Source: a virus. Taken from it: a stretch of 38,509 nt of DNA. Of the stretch, positions 23,404-30,927 are shown piece after piece. A program made the position numbers and the translations under genes. Under the pieces are notes generated by a model. That model was given only the letters and a program-made list of their open reading frames with translations, was not told the origin of the DNA and did no database searches. Position 1 is the first letter of the stretch. Each line of letters starts with the position of its first letter. The stretch lies in IMG/VR virus record IMGVR_UViG_3300042731_003739, positions 1 through 38,509 of that record; one strand, 5' to 3'.

Positions 23404-23914
23404 GGCTCCGCATGTCCTCGTGTCAGGGGACATGTCGTCAGGGAACAGGGTGATCGCGGATCTCGTCTACCGGGCGCTGCGGTTGGAGTACCCGGAGGAG
23501 GCAGAGGGGCAACGGGGGACTCAACGGGTTCGGATCTGGCACGGGGATGGTGCGCCGCCGCCTGTGCCTGATGACCGGGCGGCGTTCTGCATCGTGCCGG
23601 TGCGGGACCCGGTGGTGTTGCGCGCGTCGTGGGAGGCGCATGGGTACCTGAACGACGGTGTGGACTTCGAGAAGCACCGCAGCATGATGGCCCATGGTCG
23701 CCACAGGTTCTTCGCGCGGATGCCGTTGATGCCCGTGCGGTACGTGTCCTACGAGGCCCTGGTGGCCGACCCGGAGGGTGTAGGGCGGAGCCTGGTGGTG
23801 GACTTCCTGGGGCTCCCGTGGCCGGGGTACCCGGCGAGCCCGGAGAAGCCGGGGGTGGAAGAGACCGGGCCGATTTTCGACGGAAACGAGAAATACCGCG
23901 CCCTTCGCACGTAA
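23378..23914 (+). CDS. Sulfotransferase-like protein, copy 2 (paralogue)
   Basis: 178 residues, overlapping copy 1 by 26 nt. It shows the same blocks: VSGDMSSGNRVIADLVYRAL (P-loop-like), FCIVPVRDPVVLRASWEAHG, then VRYVSYEALVADPEGVGRSL and FLGLPWPGYP, ending IFDGNEKYRALRT. Arg and Asp in PVRDP and the following SW are closer to the classical R-D-P-x-S motif than copy 1, which reads PVRCP, so copy 2 may be the more canonical enzyme. The alternative start at Met19 would delete the loop and is not favoured. Confidence 0.58.
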   Translation: MGTSSTGARAPHVLVSGDMSSGNRVIADLVYRALRLEYPEEAEGQRGTQRVRIWHGDGAPPPVPDDRAAFCIVPVRDPVVLRASWEAHGYLNDGVDFEKHRSMMAHGRHRFFARMPLMPVRYVSYEALVADPEGVGRSLVVDFLGLPWPGYPASPEKPGVEETGPIFDGNEKYRALRT

Positions 23915-23986
23915 GGGTGCGTGCTCATGCTCCTTCTCCTCAAGCTGGCCGCAAGTGAGTCAAGGCACGGGTGGCCAGCACATCTA

Positions 23987-24042
23987 CCGGGAGGGCCGGT
24001 GACCGAGCCATGCCTGCGGGCACGCTGGTCCTGCCCTCCCGG
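23987..24042 (+). other. Inverted repeat in the intergenic leader
   Basis: CCGGGAGGGC (23987-23996) pairs perfectly with GCCCTCCCGG (24033-24042) around a 36-nt loop. The 155-nt gap 23915-24069 between copy 2 and the next gene has no other obvious feature. It may be a transcription or RNA-processing signal at the start of the following small-gene operon. Confidence 0.4.
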
Positions 24043-24069
24043 CCACCTCACTTCAACCCGGAGCAGATG

Positions 24070-24744
24070 ATGACTAGAGTGCTGACGGACGAGGAGATCG
24101 TCTACGCCGAGGAGCGAATCGCTGAGGGCGATGACTCTGAGGCCCTGGAATACCTCGCTGGCGCCATCCGCCGCATCCGCGCCGACGCCGAGGCGATCCG
24201 TGAACTGCGGGGCGAGCTGTACGGCGTTCTGTGCGAGGCGCGGCGCCAGGAGGCGCGCGAGGAGGTGGAACTGACCATCCTCGCATCCACAGCCGACAAG
24301 CTGAACGTCCTGCTACGCGAGCAGGGGTGCAGCGAGATCGGTAGCGATTACGACCGCAGCTTTGCCATCCGCGACGGCATCGTCGAGCTGTACGACGTTC
24401 TGTGCGAGGCGCGGCACAACGAGCGTGTCGCGCTCGAAGCCGAAGCCGCCGCGCTGCGGGAGGAGGCGGAGGAGATGACGCGCAAGCATGCAACAGCACT
24501 CGGAGAGCGCGACCGCGCTGAACACTGGAAGATGAAGGCCGAAGCCCAGCTCGCCGAGGCGCGGGAGCGGTGCGACGAGGAGCGGCAGACTTGGGCAATC
24601 CTCAAGGACCAGAACAACGAGCTACAGGAGCGGTGCGAGAAGCTGGAGGGGCTGCTGCGGGAAACGCGGCCTCACCTTGGCTTTCCTGCCAGGACGCTAC
24701 CAGTCCGCATCGACGCCGCGTTACAGGAGCGGGTGTGCGGTTGA
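24070..24744 (+). CDS. Unknown coiled-coil protein with an internal duplication
   Basis: 224 residues from the ATG at 24070 (GGAG 6 nt upstream; an adjacent ATG at 24067 is possible). It is highly charged and helical throughout, with a long coiled coil at about residues 130-205 (RDRAEHWKMKAEAQLAEARE; DQNNELQERCEKLEGLLRET). The peptide ELY-G/D-VLCEAR occurs twice, encoded by a 33-bp repeat listed separately. No family recognised. The next gene overlaps its end by 10 nt. Confidence 0.65.
   Translation: MTRVLTDEEIVYAEERIAEGDDSEALEYLAGAIRRIRADAEAIRELRGELYGVLCEARRQEAREEVELTILASTADKLNVLLREQGCSEIGSDYDRSFAIRDGIVELYDVLCEARHNERVALEAEAAALREEAEEMTRKHATALGERDRAEHWKMKAEAQLAEARERCDEERQTWAILKDQNNELQERCEKLEGLLRETRPHLGFPARTLPVRIDAALQERVCG
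24214..24417 (+). repeat. 33-bp in-frame direct repeat within a coding gene
   Basis: The 33-bp segments at 24214-24246 and 24385-24417 match at 31 of 33 positions and are 171 bp (57 codons) apart. Both encode ELY-x-VLCEAR followed by Arg or His. Near-identity at silent positions points to a recent duplication or gene conversion. Confidence 0.8.
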
Positions 24745-25079
24745 GTGTCCAACGTCCGCCTGAGTGGCTGATCGGGAAGCCTGTCAGCATCCTCGAAGGG
24801 CCACCGGGTCTGAGGTCGCAGCGGTACGGCATCGTACGCAACATCTATGCGACCAAGAAGGACGGCTTGCGCACCGTCACGGTGCAGCTTCCGGGCGGCG
24901 CCGGCCTGGTGGGTGGGAAGACGTACAGCGCACGCTGCGGCGGCGATACCGTCAAGTGCGTGCGGGAGTCGAAGTTCGTCACCGTAGGCCCGAAGAAGAC
25001 CCGCGCGGTGTGGGATGCCAAGGGCTGCGGAGTCAAGTGGCGCGGCGAGATCGTGCCCATCTTGGAGATCGTAAGCTGA
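24735..25079 (+). CDS. Unknown small beta-rich protein (GTG start)
   Basis: 114 residues from GTG at 24735, with AGGAG 5 nt upstream; a TTG at 24741 is the alternative. The sequence SVQRPPEWLIGKPVSILEGP, then RYGIVRNIYATKKDGLRTVT and VQLPGGAGLVGGKTYSA, reads as a small beta-barrel with a basic surface. No family is recognised. The stop overlaps the next ATG (TGATG). Confidence 0.62.
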   Translation: MRLSVQRPPEWLIGKPVSILEGPPGLRSQRYGIVRNIYATKKDGLRTVTVQLPGGAGLVGGKTYSARCGGDTVKCVRESKFVTVGPKKTRAVWDAKGCGVKWRGEIVPILEIVS

Positions 25080-25360
25080 TGGCTCGGTCGGAGTACATCT
25101 ACATCGTTCGCACGAAGCACGCCGGCCGCGGGAACGTCCTCGCGGCCTTCACGGTGAAGCGTGAGTGCCTCCACTGGTTGAACAACAGCCTCCCTGGGTA
25201 CATCACCTACCACGAGATCCTGGTCGAGCGCCTTTCCGATGGAGCCCGGCGCCCCCTGTCTCGATTCCAGTGGGAGGTCAAGTGTGAACGCCAAGAGTCC
25301 GGTGATTGGGCTCTGGTATTGGACAAACCTCACGAGGAGACCCATGAAGGGAGTGACTAA
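25079..25360 (+). CDS. Unknown small protein
   Basis: 93 residues, start coupled to the previous stop (TGATG). Mixed alpha/beta pattern: EYIYIVRTKHAGRGNVLAAF, then TVKRECLHWLNNSLPGYITY, then HEILVERLSDGARRPL. This resembles small phage accessory proteins that handle an argument-like KREC...HEI layout, but no function is known. It overlaps the next gene by 17 nt. Confidence 0.6.
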   Translation: MARSEYIYIVRTKHAGRGNVLAAFTVKRECLHWLNNSLPGYITYHEILVERLSDGARRPLSRFQWEVKCERQESGDWALVLDKPHEETHEGSD

Positions 25361-25595
25361 TTCTGACTGGCGCGGGCGGGAATACCCGCCGCTGGCCGGC
25401 AAGTACGGTGGGCAGGGTGTGGAGCCTGCCCAGCCCGGTGACAGGACTGTGCGCAAGTGGGCCAGCTGGTGCCGCGGTTGCGCGCCTTCGTACCACCGCG
25501 GTTGGTGGCGCGGGTTCATCATCGGCATCGTCGCGTCCGCAGTCACGGCGGCGTTGACGTTCCTCGCCGTCGAGTACAAGGACATGCTGTTTTGA
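25344..25595 (+). CDS. Small single-pass membrane protein
   Basis: 83 residues from ATG 25344 (GAGGAG upstream). A polar N-terminal half with a WCRGC pair precedes a transmembrane segment at about residues 58-76 (FIIGIVASAVTAALTFLAV) flanked by WWRG and EYKD, so the N-terminus probably faces the cytoplasm. It could be a second holin-like or superinfection-related membrane protein; this is inference only. Its end overlaps the integrase start. Confidence 0.62.
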   Translation: MKGVTNSDWRGREYPPLAGKYGGQGVEPAQPGDRTVRKWASWCRGCAPSYHRGWWRGFIIGIVASAVTAALTFLAVEYKDMLF

Positions 25596-26416
25596 ACCTC
25601 AAGGAAGCCTGCACCGCCACACTGAACAGCGTCTGGGCTGGTACCAAGAACGAGGAGGAGGCGTGGCGCATCGCCATGCTCTGGTGCGACCACTTGGGCG
25701 ACAAGACGCCGCTCAAGGACATCACCCACGCGCGCATCCTCGGAGCTACTGGCGCCATGCGGGCGGTCATGGTCTCCAACGGGACGATGAACAGGCGCGT
25801 CGCCGTGCTGTCCAAGGTGCTACACCTGGCGCAGGACATGGGCGCGCTCGATGCCGTCCCCAAGCTGCCCCGGTGGCGCGAAGCGGCGCCACGCGAGCGG
25901 TACCTGTCACCGGATGAGGAGGACCGCCTGTTGGAATCGGCGCTGCTCAGCGTCCCGACCGTGTACAACGGGATCATCTTCCTCATCCAAACCGGCTGTC
26001 GTGTCGGGGAGATGTTCGCCCTGACCAGCAAGGACATCGACGAACACCGCGCGCCGCTGCTGTGGCACGTCCGCGCGGAGACCACCAAGACGAACAAGGC
26101 GCGCGTCATACCGCTCACGACGGAAGCGCGTCAGGCGTTGCGACGGCAGCAGCAGATCCACTCCCACATGCCGTGGGGGTCCGCGCTGACGCGCAGCCAG
26201 TTCAACCACGCCTGGGAGCAGGTGCGGAAGGCGGCTGGTCTGGAGGACGTACGCCTCCACGACCTCCGCCACACGTTCGCCTCGCGGCTCGTGCAACGAG
26301 GCGTCTCCATCTATACCGTCCAGCACCTGCTGGGCCACACCAACGTCAGCACCACGATGCGGTACGCTCACCTCGACACCGCCACTCTGGAGCAGGCACT
26401 CACACTCGATTCATGA
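25592..26416 (+). CDS. Tyrosine recombinase (phage integrase)
   Basis: 274 residues from a TTG at 25592 that overlaps the previous stop; AAGGA lies 9 nt upstream, and no ATG or GTG fits better. The catalytic set of the family is visible: Arg137 in TGCRVGEMF, a Lys in TTKTNKARVIPL, His223 and Arg226 in LHDLRHTFAS, His249 in LLGHTNVSTT, and the Tyr258 nucleophile in MRYAHL. The N-terminal 100 residues form the helical core-binding domain. It would integrate and excise the genome at att sites through a covalent 3'-phosphotyrosine. No repressor or excisionase was recognised. Confidence 0.93.
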   Translation: MNLKEACTATLNSVWAGTKNEEEAWRIAMLWCDHLGDKTPLKDITHARILGATGAMRAVMVSNGTMNRRVAVLSKVLHLAQDMGALDAVPKLPRWREAAPRERYLSPDEEDRLLESALLSVPTVYNGIIFLIQTGCRVGEMFALTSKDIDEHRAPLLWHVRAETTKTNKARVIPLTTEARQALRRQQQIHSHMPWGSALTRSQFNHAWEQVRKAAGLEDVRLHDLRHTFASRLVQRGVSIYTVQHLLGHTNVSTTMRYAHLDTATLEQALTLDS

Positions 26417-27258
26417 ACGAACCTCAAGGAACGGGGCTGCCGCGTATCTCCACGGAGGAGGTCGCGGCCCTCAAAGCACAGGCTCTCCGTGAGCAGATGC
26501 AGGGTGGAGCAGGCACCGTTGGTGCGGCCCAACCCACCATGGCGGCCGAAGGCGCCGTCCTCAACGCGCGTGACGCGGCTTTCGCTGGTGCGCCGGCTGC
26601 GGCCGGGCTCGAAGGTGCGGGGGCCACGGCTCCCGAGACGAACTTCGAGGAGGCCAACGTGGACTTCACGCAGTCCGGGATGGGGCGCGGCCAGGCTGGC
26701 TCCATGGTGATGCCCCTCGGTGGCGGTCCGCAACCGCCTCCTGGGCTACCTCCCGTCCCGCCGCAGCAAGGCATCCCGGAAGCGGTGCCCGGTATGACGG
26801 TGGACCCGGGGATGCCCGGCAGCGTGTTGACCCCTGCGGTACCTGTTGTTCCGCCGGCCACCACGCCGCAACCGCCTCCCGGCTTGCCGCCGACCACGCC
26901 GGCTCCGATGCCTGCGCCGCTCCAGGTGCCGCAGGCTCCGATGCTTCCCCCGCAGCCGCAGCCGCCGGCCCTCCCGCCGACGGCGCCCCCGCCTCCGATG
27001 CCACCGGCCATGCCGATGGGGCTCCCGCAGCCCGACCCGTACGCCCAGCAAGGGTACCTCGGCTACCAGGAGGCCCCGGCGACGTTCCGGGAGCAGCCGG
27101 TGTCGCGCCTGGATCCGGTGTCCAAGTGCCGCTACGCCTGCGACATCCTCGGGCAGCTGTTCATCATGCTGCGCAACAAGGGGGTCGTGCCTGGTGCCTA
27201 CATGATGGTGCGGGTCAACGACTTCCTTTCCGCCTGCGGCTACCAGCGTCTCAGGTAG
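26413..27258 (+). CDS. Proline-rich protein of unknown function
   Basis: 281 residues, start coupled to the integrase stop (ATGA). Residues about 1-95 are Ala/Gly-rich. Residues about 96-210 are very Pro-rich with repeats such as PQPPPGLPP (twice) and PPPPMPPAMPMGLPQPDPY. The last 45 residues (SKCRYACDILGQLFIMLRNK, then VPGAYMMVRVNDFLSACGY) look folded and conserved-like. The plan, a disordered linker tethering a small C-terminal domain, is suggestive of a virion or partner-binding protein. Position directly before the RNA polymerase gene is noteworthy. Confidence 0.72.
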   Translation: MNEPQGTGLPRISTEEVAALKAQALREQMQGGAGTVGAAQPTMAAEGAVLNARDAAFAGAPAAAGLEGAGATAPETNFEEANVDFTQSGMGRGQAGSMVMPLGGGPQPPPGLPPVPPQQGIPEAVPGMTVDPGMPGSVLTPAVPVVPPATTPQPPPGLPPTTPAPMPAPLQVPQAPMLPPQPQPPALPPTAPPPPMPPAMPMGLPQPDPYAQQGYLGYQEAPATFREQPVSRLDPVSKCRYACDILGQLFIMLRNKGVVPGAYMMVRVNDFLSACGYQRLR

Positions 27259-27279
27259 TCACCCTCCAGCGTGAGAACG

Positions 27280-27302
27280 GGGTCGGGCCAAGTGCCCGGC
27301 CC
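27280..27302 (+). terminator. GC hairpin before the RNA polymerase gene
   Basis: GGGTCGGGC (27280-27288) pairs with GCCCGGCCC (27294-27302), one T-G pair, with a 5-nt loop. It sits in the 71-nt gap before the polymerase gene. No T-run follows, so it may attenuate or mark a processing site. Confidence 0.4.
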
Positions 27303-27329
27303 CTCGCCTAGTCCCGAACAACGGAGCCC

Positions 27330-29774
27330 ATGGAGCGACCGGCACAAGAACTGAGCGACCGAGAGATCGCAGTCGAAGGGCGCATGTCACAGATCGGCGC
27401 GGAAGCGTACCGTGCGGGGATCGCCAAGGCGCAAGAGAAAGAGCGCGAGACGACCACCCCTGCCGGACGCTACCTTCTGCGCGTAGCCGTGGGCAAGGTG
27501 GCCCGCGGGATCGAGGACTGGCTCAAGCTGGCCGCCGAGCGGAGCGGCCCGAACCACCAGGCGTACGACTCCATCCTGGACGCCGGCCCGGACGTGGCGG
27601 CGCTCATCGCCTGCAAGGCCGTGCTCGATGCGGTGTCCCGCCAGCGTGGCCTCGTGGCCACCGCCGTCGCCATCGGGCGCCGGGTGGAGGACGAGCTGGT
27701 CTTCCGCCAGCTGTCCAGCATCGCGCCGCAGCTGTTCGGCTGGGGGCTGCGGAAGACGGCACGCTCCGGGTACGAGCACCGCCGCCGGGTGCTGCGCATC
27801 ATGGCGCGCGAGGCGGACGACGTGCAAGTGGAGCCCTGGGCGAAGCGCAAGGCGCTCCGTGTGGGGATGGTCCTGCTCGACATCTTCATCGAGCAGTCCG
27901 GACTCGTCGAAGAGACCGAGTTCCGCCAGGGCAAGAAGACGATCAAGCGGGTGCAGGCCACCTCCGAAACCCTGGAGTGGCTGGAGAAGGCCCACGACGA
28001 CCACGAGTTCCTGTACCCCTTCTGGATGCCGACGTACGACGCACCGCTGGAGTGGGTCGGGATTCACGGGGGCGGGTACCACACGGACTTCCTCGTTCGG
28101 CGCCCGCTCGTTCGATTCCAACGCCGGGCGCACCTCCGGGACGCCAACCCGAACGACTACCAGCGCGCTGCCGCCGCAGTCAACGTGCTCCAGATGACGC
28201 CGTGGGCGCTGAACGAACACGTCTACGAGGTCATGCGCCACCTGTGGGAAGCTGGCGTGGAAGTGGCTGGGCTCCCATCGCGCGAGGACTTCCCGCTGCC
28301 GACCAAGCCGACTGACATCGACACGAACGAGGACCGCCGCAAGGACTGGCGCCGGGCTGCGGCGCAGGTGTACGAGCGCAACGTCTCCGTGCGAAGCAGC
28401 CGGCTCAACGCTGTGCGCACCCTGATGGTGGCGCAGCACTACCTCGGTTGCCCGGCGTTCTACTTCCCGCACCACCTAGACTGGCGGGGGCGCGCGTACC
28501 CGATCCCCTCGTTCCTCACGCCGCAGGGCACGGACTTCGCGCGGGGGTTGATGCGGTTCGCCCACGGGAAGCCCCTCGATGAAGAGGGTGCGCGCTGGTT
28601 GATGATCCACGGGGCAAACTGCTGGGGCAACGACAAGGTGACCTTCGCCGACCGCTGCGCATGGGTGGCTGAGAACGATGCGGCCATCAAGGCTGTCGCG
28701 CACGAGCCACTGGACAACATGTGGTGGACCGAGGCGGACAAGCCGTGGCAGTTCCTCGCCTTCTGCTTCGAGTGGTGCGCATTCCGCGAGACCGGCTACG
28801 GCTTCTCGTCGCACCTGCCCGTGCAGATGGACGGCTCGAACAACGGGCTCCAGATTTACTCGCTGCTGATGCGGGACCCGGACGGTGCGCGTGCGACCAA
28901 CGTGTCGCCCACGGACGTACCGCAGGACATCTACGACGCCGTCGCTCTCGAAGCCACGGACCACCTCAAGTTCATCCTGGCGAACGGCGGCCCGGTCGTC
29001 TACGGGAAGACCGAGTACAACACGAGCGAGCTGGCCGAGGATATCCTGCGGGCGTGCGATGGGCGCCTCCCGAGGCAGGCTACCAAGCGGTCGGTGATGA
29101 CGCTGCCGTACGGCGCCCGCCTCTACTCCTGCCGCTCCTACGTGCGCGACTGGCTCGACTCCGTGATGTCGGAGGCAGAGTCCACGTTCGCCCACGCCAA
29201 CATGCTCGCGCCTGTCGTGTGGGGCGCCATCGAGAAGGTGGTGACCGGCGCCGACAAGTGCATGAAGTGGCTCCAGGAGTGCGCGAAGATCGCCACCCGC
29301 GCGGGTGTCCCGCTGCGGTGGACCGCACCCAACGGGTTCAAGGTCACCCAGGAGTACACGAACTACCGAACGCGCGAGATCAAGACCACCATCGGGGACC
29401 GGGTCCGCTGGTCCAACCTGCGGGAAGACACGGACCGTCTCCGACTGGAGGACCAGGTGGACGGGGTGTGCCCGAACTTTGTGCATTCCCTCGATGCCGC
29501 CTGTCTAACTGAGATTCTGCTGCGCGGTGCCGAGCAAGGCATCTCGCACTTCTCGATGATCCACGACAGCTACGGCACGCACGCGGCCGACGCCGGGCGA
29601 CTGGCGAACATCATCCGCGGCGTCTACGCTGATGTCTTCGAGGAAGACCTCCTCGCCAAGTGGCGGGACGAGGTTCAAGCAACCCTACCCGAAGGTGTGA
29701 CTCTGCCCGCCCCGCCGGAGCGTGGTCCGTTGGACGTGCAGGAGATACGCCGCTCACCTTACTCATTCGCCTAA
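27330..29774 (+). CDS. Single-subunit DNA-directed RNA polymerase (T7 gp1-like)
   Basis: 814 residues against 883 in T7. It contains DWRGRAYP, motif A with catalytic Asp501 in VQMDGSNNGLQ, motif B with Lys586 and Tyr594 in KRSVMTLPYGA, and motif C with catalytic Asp746 in IHDSYGTH. These are the residues of the T7 RNA polymerase active site. The start ATG has GGAG upstream. It should transcribe phage genes from phage-specific promoters that I cannot identify with certainty. The missing 70 residues relative to T7 are mostly at the N-terminus and in loops. Confidence 0.96.
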   Translation: MERPAQELSDREIAVEGRMSQIGAEAYRAGIAKAQEKERETTTPAGRYLLRVAVGKVARGIEDWLKLAAERSGPNHQAYDSILDAGPDVAALIACKAVLDAVSRQRGLVATAVAIGRRVEDELVFRQLSSIAPQLFGWGLRKTARSGYEHRRRVLRIMAREADDVQVEPWAKRKALRVGMVLLDIFIEQSGLVEETEFRQGKKTIKRVQATSETLEWLEKAHDDHEFLYPFWMPTYDAPLEWVGIHGGGYHTDFLVRRPLVRFQRRAHLRDANPNDYQRAAAAVNVLQMTPWALNEHVYEVMRHLWEAGVEVAGLPSREDFPLPTKPTDIDTNEDRRKDWRRAAAQVYERNVSVRSSRLNAVRTLMVAQHYLGCPAFYFPHHLDWRGRAYPIPSFLTPQGTDFARGLMRFAHGKPLDEEGARWLMIHGANCWGNDKVTFADRCAWVAENDAAIKAVAHEPLDNMWWTEADKPWQFLAFCFEWCAFRETGYGFSSHLPVQMDGSNNGLQIYSLLMRDPDGARATNVSPTDVPQDIYDAVALEATDHLKFILANGGPVVYGKTEYNTSELAEDILRACDGRLPRQATKRSVMTLPYGARLYSCRSYVRDWLDSVMSEAESTFAHANMLAPVVWGAIEKVVTGADKCMKWLQECAKIATRAGVPLRWTAPNGFKVTQEYTNYRTREIKTTIGDRVRWSNLREDTDRLRLEDQVDGVCPNFVHSLDAACLTEILLRGAEQGISHFSMIHDSYGTHAADAGRLANIIRGVYADVFEEDLLAKWRDEVQATLPEGVTLPAPPERGPLDVQEIRRSPYSFA

Positions 29775-30475
29775 TGGCCAAACGACCGAAGATGAAGTTC
29801 AAGAGCCCGGAGGGCGTCGCTCGCTTTCCGCGCCTGAACAACCCCGACCGCAAGTACAAGTCGGAGGGAACCTACAGCGTCCAGCTTCGCATTCCCGATG
29901 AGGTGGCAGTCCCCTTCATCGAGAAGATCGAGACGTTCATGGCCGAGTCCATGGAGGACGTGGTCGAGAAGAAGAACCGGCGCAAGGCCGGCCGCACGAA
30001 GACCGCTGCGGTGGTTCCCAAGAAAGTCGCGGACAAGCCGTGGCACCCCGCGTTCGATGTCGTCAAGCCCGACGACCCCGAAGAGGAGCCGGAGGAAGTT
30101 CCGGTTCCCGGGTTCCACGACATCCGCTTCAAGCTGAACGCCTCTTTCAAGACGAAGGAAGGCGAGGTGTTGCACCAGCGCCCGGACCTCATCGACCGGC
30201 GCGGCAAGACCATCGACCCCACCAAGCAACTGATCCTCGGCGGGTCGGTCTGCGTGGTCGGCGGGTTCGCCATGCCCTTCTGGGCGGACTCGGTTGGTTA
30301 CGGAGTCACCCTTCGCATGGGCGCCGTCCAGGTGCGCGAGTTCGCCACCGGCAATTCGGCCGACGCCTACGGGTTCGACATCGACGAAGGCGACGAGGAC
30401 GACCTGGAGCCCAGCAAGGGCAACGACCTCGAAGCCGGTGACGACGACGACGAGGACTTCGAGGAGTCCGAGTGA
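29774..30475 (+). CDS. Single-stranded DNA-binding protein (T7 gp2.5-like)
   Basis: 233 residues, ATG overlapping the polymerase stop (TAATG). It contains FKSPEGVARFPRLNNPDRKY, then a Lys/Arg-rich middle, DIRFKLNASFKTKEGEV, and a strongly acidic C-terminal tail (DLEAGDDDDEDFEESE). The acidic tail is the hallmark of T7-type ssDNA-binding proteins, which use it to contact the helicase and polymerase. Position right after the RNA polymerase and before nuclease and primase genes agrees. Confidence 0.83.
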   Translation: MAKRPKMKFKSPEGVARFPRLNNPDRKYKSEGTYSVQLRIPDEVAVPFIEKIETFMAESMEDVVEKKNRRKAGRTKTAAVVPKKVADKPWHPAFDVVKPDDPEEEPEEVPVPGFHDIRFKLNASFKTKEGEVLHQRPDLIDRRGKTIDPTKQLILGGSVCVVGGFAMPFWADSVGYGVTLRMGAVQVREFATGNSADAYGFDIDEGDEDDLEPSKGNDLEAGDDDDEDFEESE

Positions 30476-30927
30476 TCGTAGTCGCTTGCGACCCTGGGAA
30501 GTCTGGAGGCTTCGCCGCTGTGGACGAGGAAGGCCAAGTCCGCATGTTGGTGAAGTCCCCGGACAACCTGGGAGACCTACACACTTTGGGCCGGACGATG
30601 CGGACACTGTTCCGCGTGGAACGCCCGGTGGTGCTCATCGAGGAAGTCCACTCGATGCCCCGCGATGGGGTCAAGGCGTGCTTCACGTTCGGTGGCTGGT
30701 TCTTCGCGCAACAGATGGCGTTGTTGGAGATCGGCCAAGAGATCGAGTTCGTCACCCCGCGAGACTGGCAAGGTCTCCTCGGGCTGTACGGGCAGGAGTA
30801 TGAGTCCAAGACGGCGAAGAAGAACGAGCACAAGGCGCTGGCTTCCAAGCTGTACCCCGGAGAGAAGATCACCCATGCAACAGCCGACGCGCTGTTGATC
30901 GCGCACTATGGCCAAACGCGACGCTGA
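30472..30927 (+). CDS. RuvC-like Holliday junction resolvase
   Basis: 151 residues from a GTG that overlaps the previous stop (GTGA). The acidic catalytic residues of the RNase H-like resolvase fold are visible: Asp7 in ACDPGKSGGF, Glu57 or Glu58 in VLIEEVHSMPRDG, and Asp139 in HATADALLIA. It would cut branched DNA during replication, recombination or packaging. In T7 the corresponding place is held by endonuclease I (gp3), which is unrelated, so this is a functional replacement. Its end overlaps the primase gene by 20 nt. Confidence 0.85.
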   Translation: MIVVACDPGKSGGFAAVDEEGQVRMLVKSPDNLGDLHTLGRTMRTLFRVERPVVLIEEVHSMPRDGVKACFTFGGWFFAQQMALLEIGQEIEFVTPRDWQGLLGLYGQEYESKTAKKNEHKALASKLYPGEKITHATADALLIAHYGQTRR

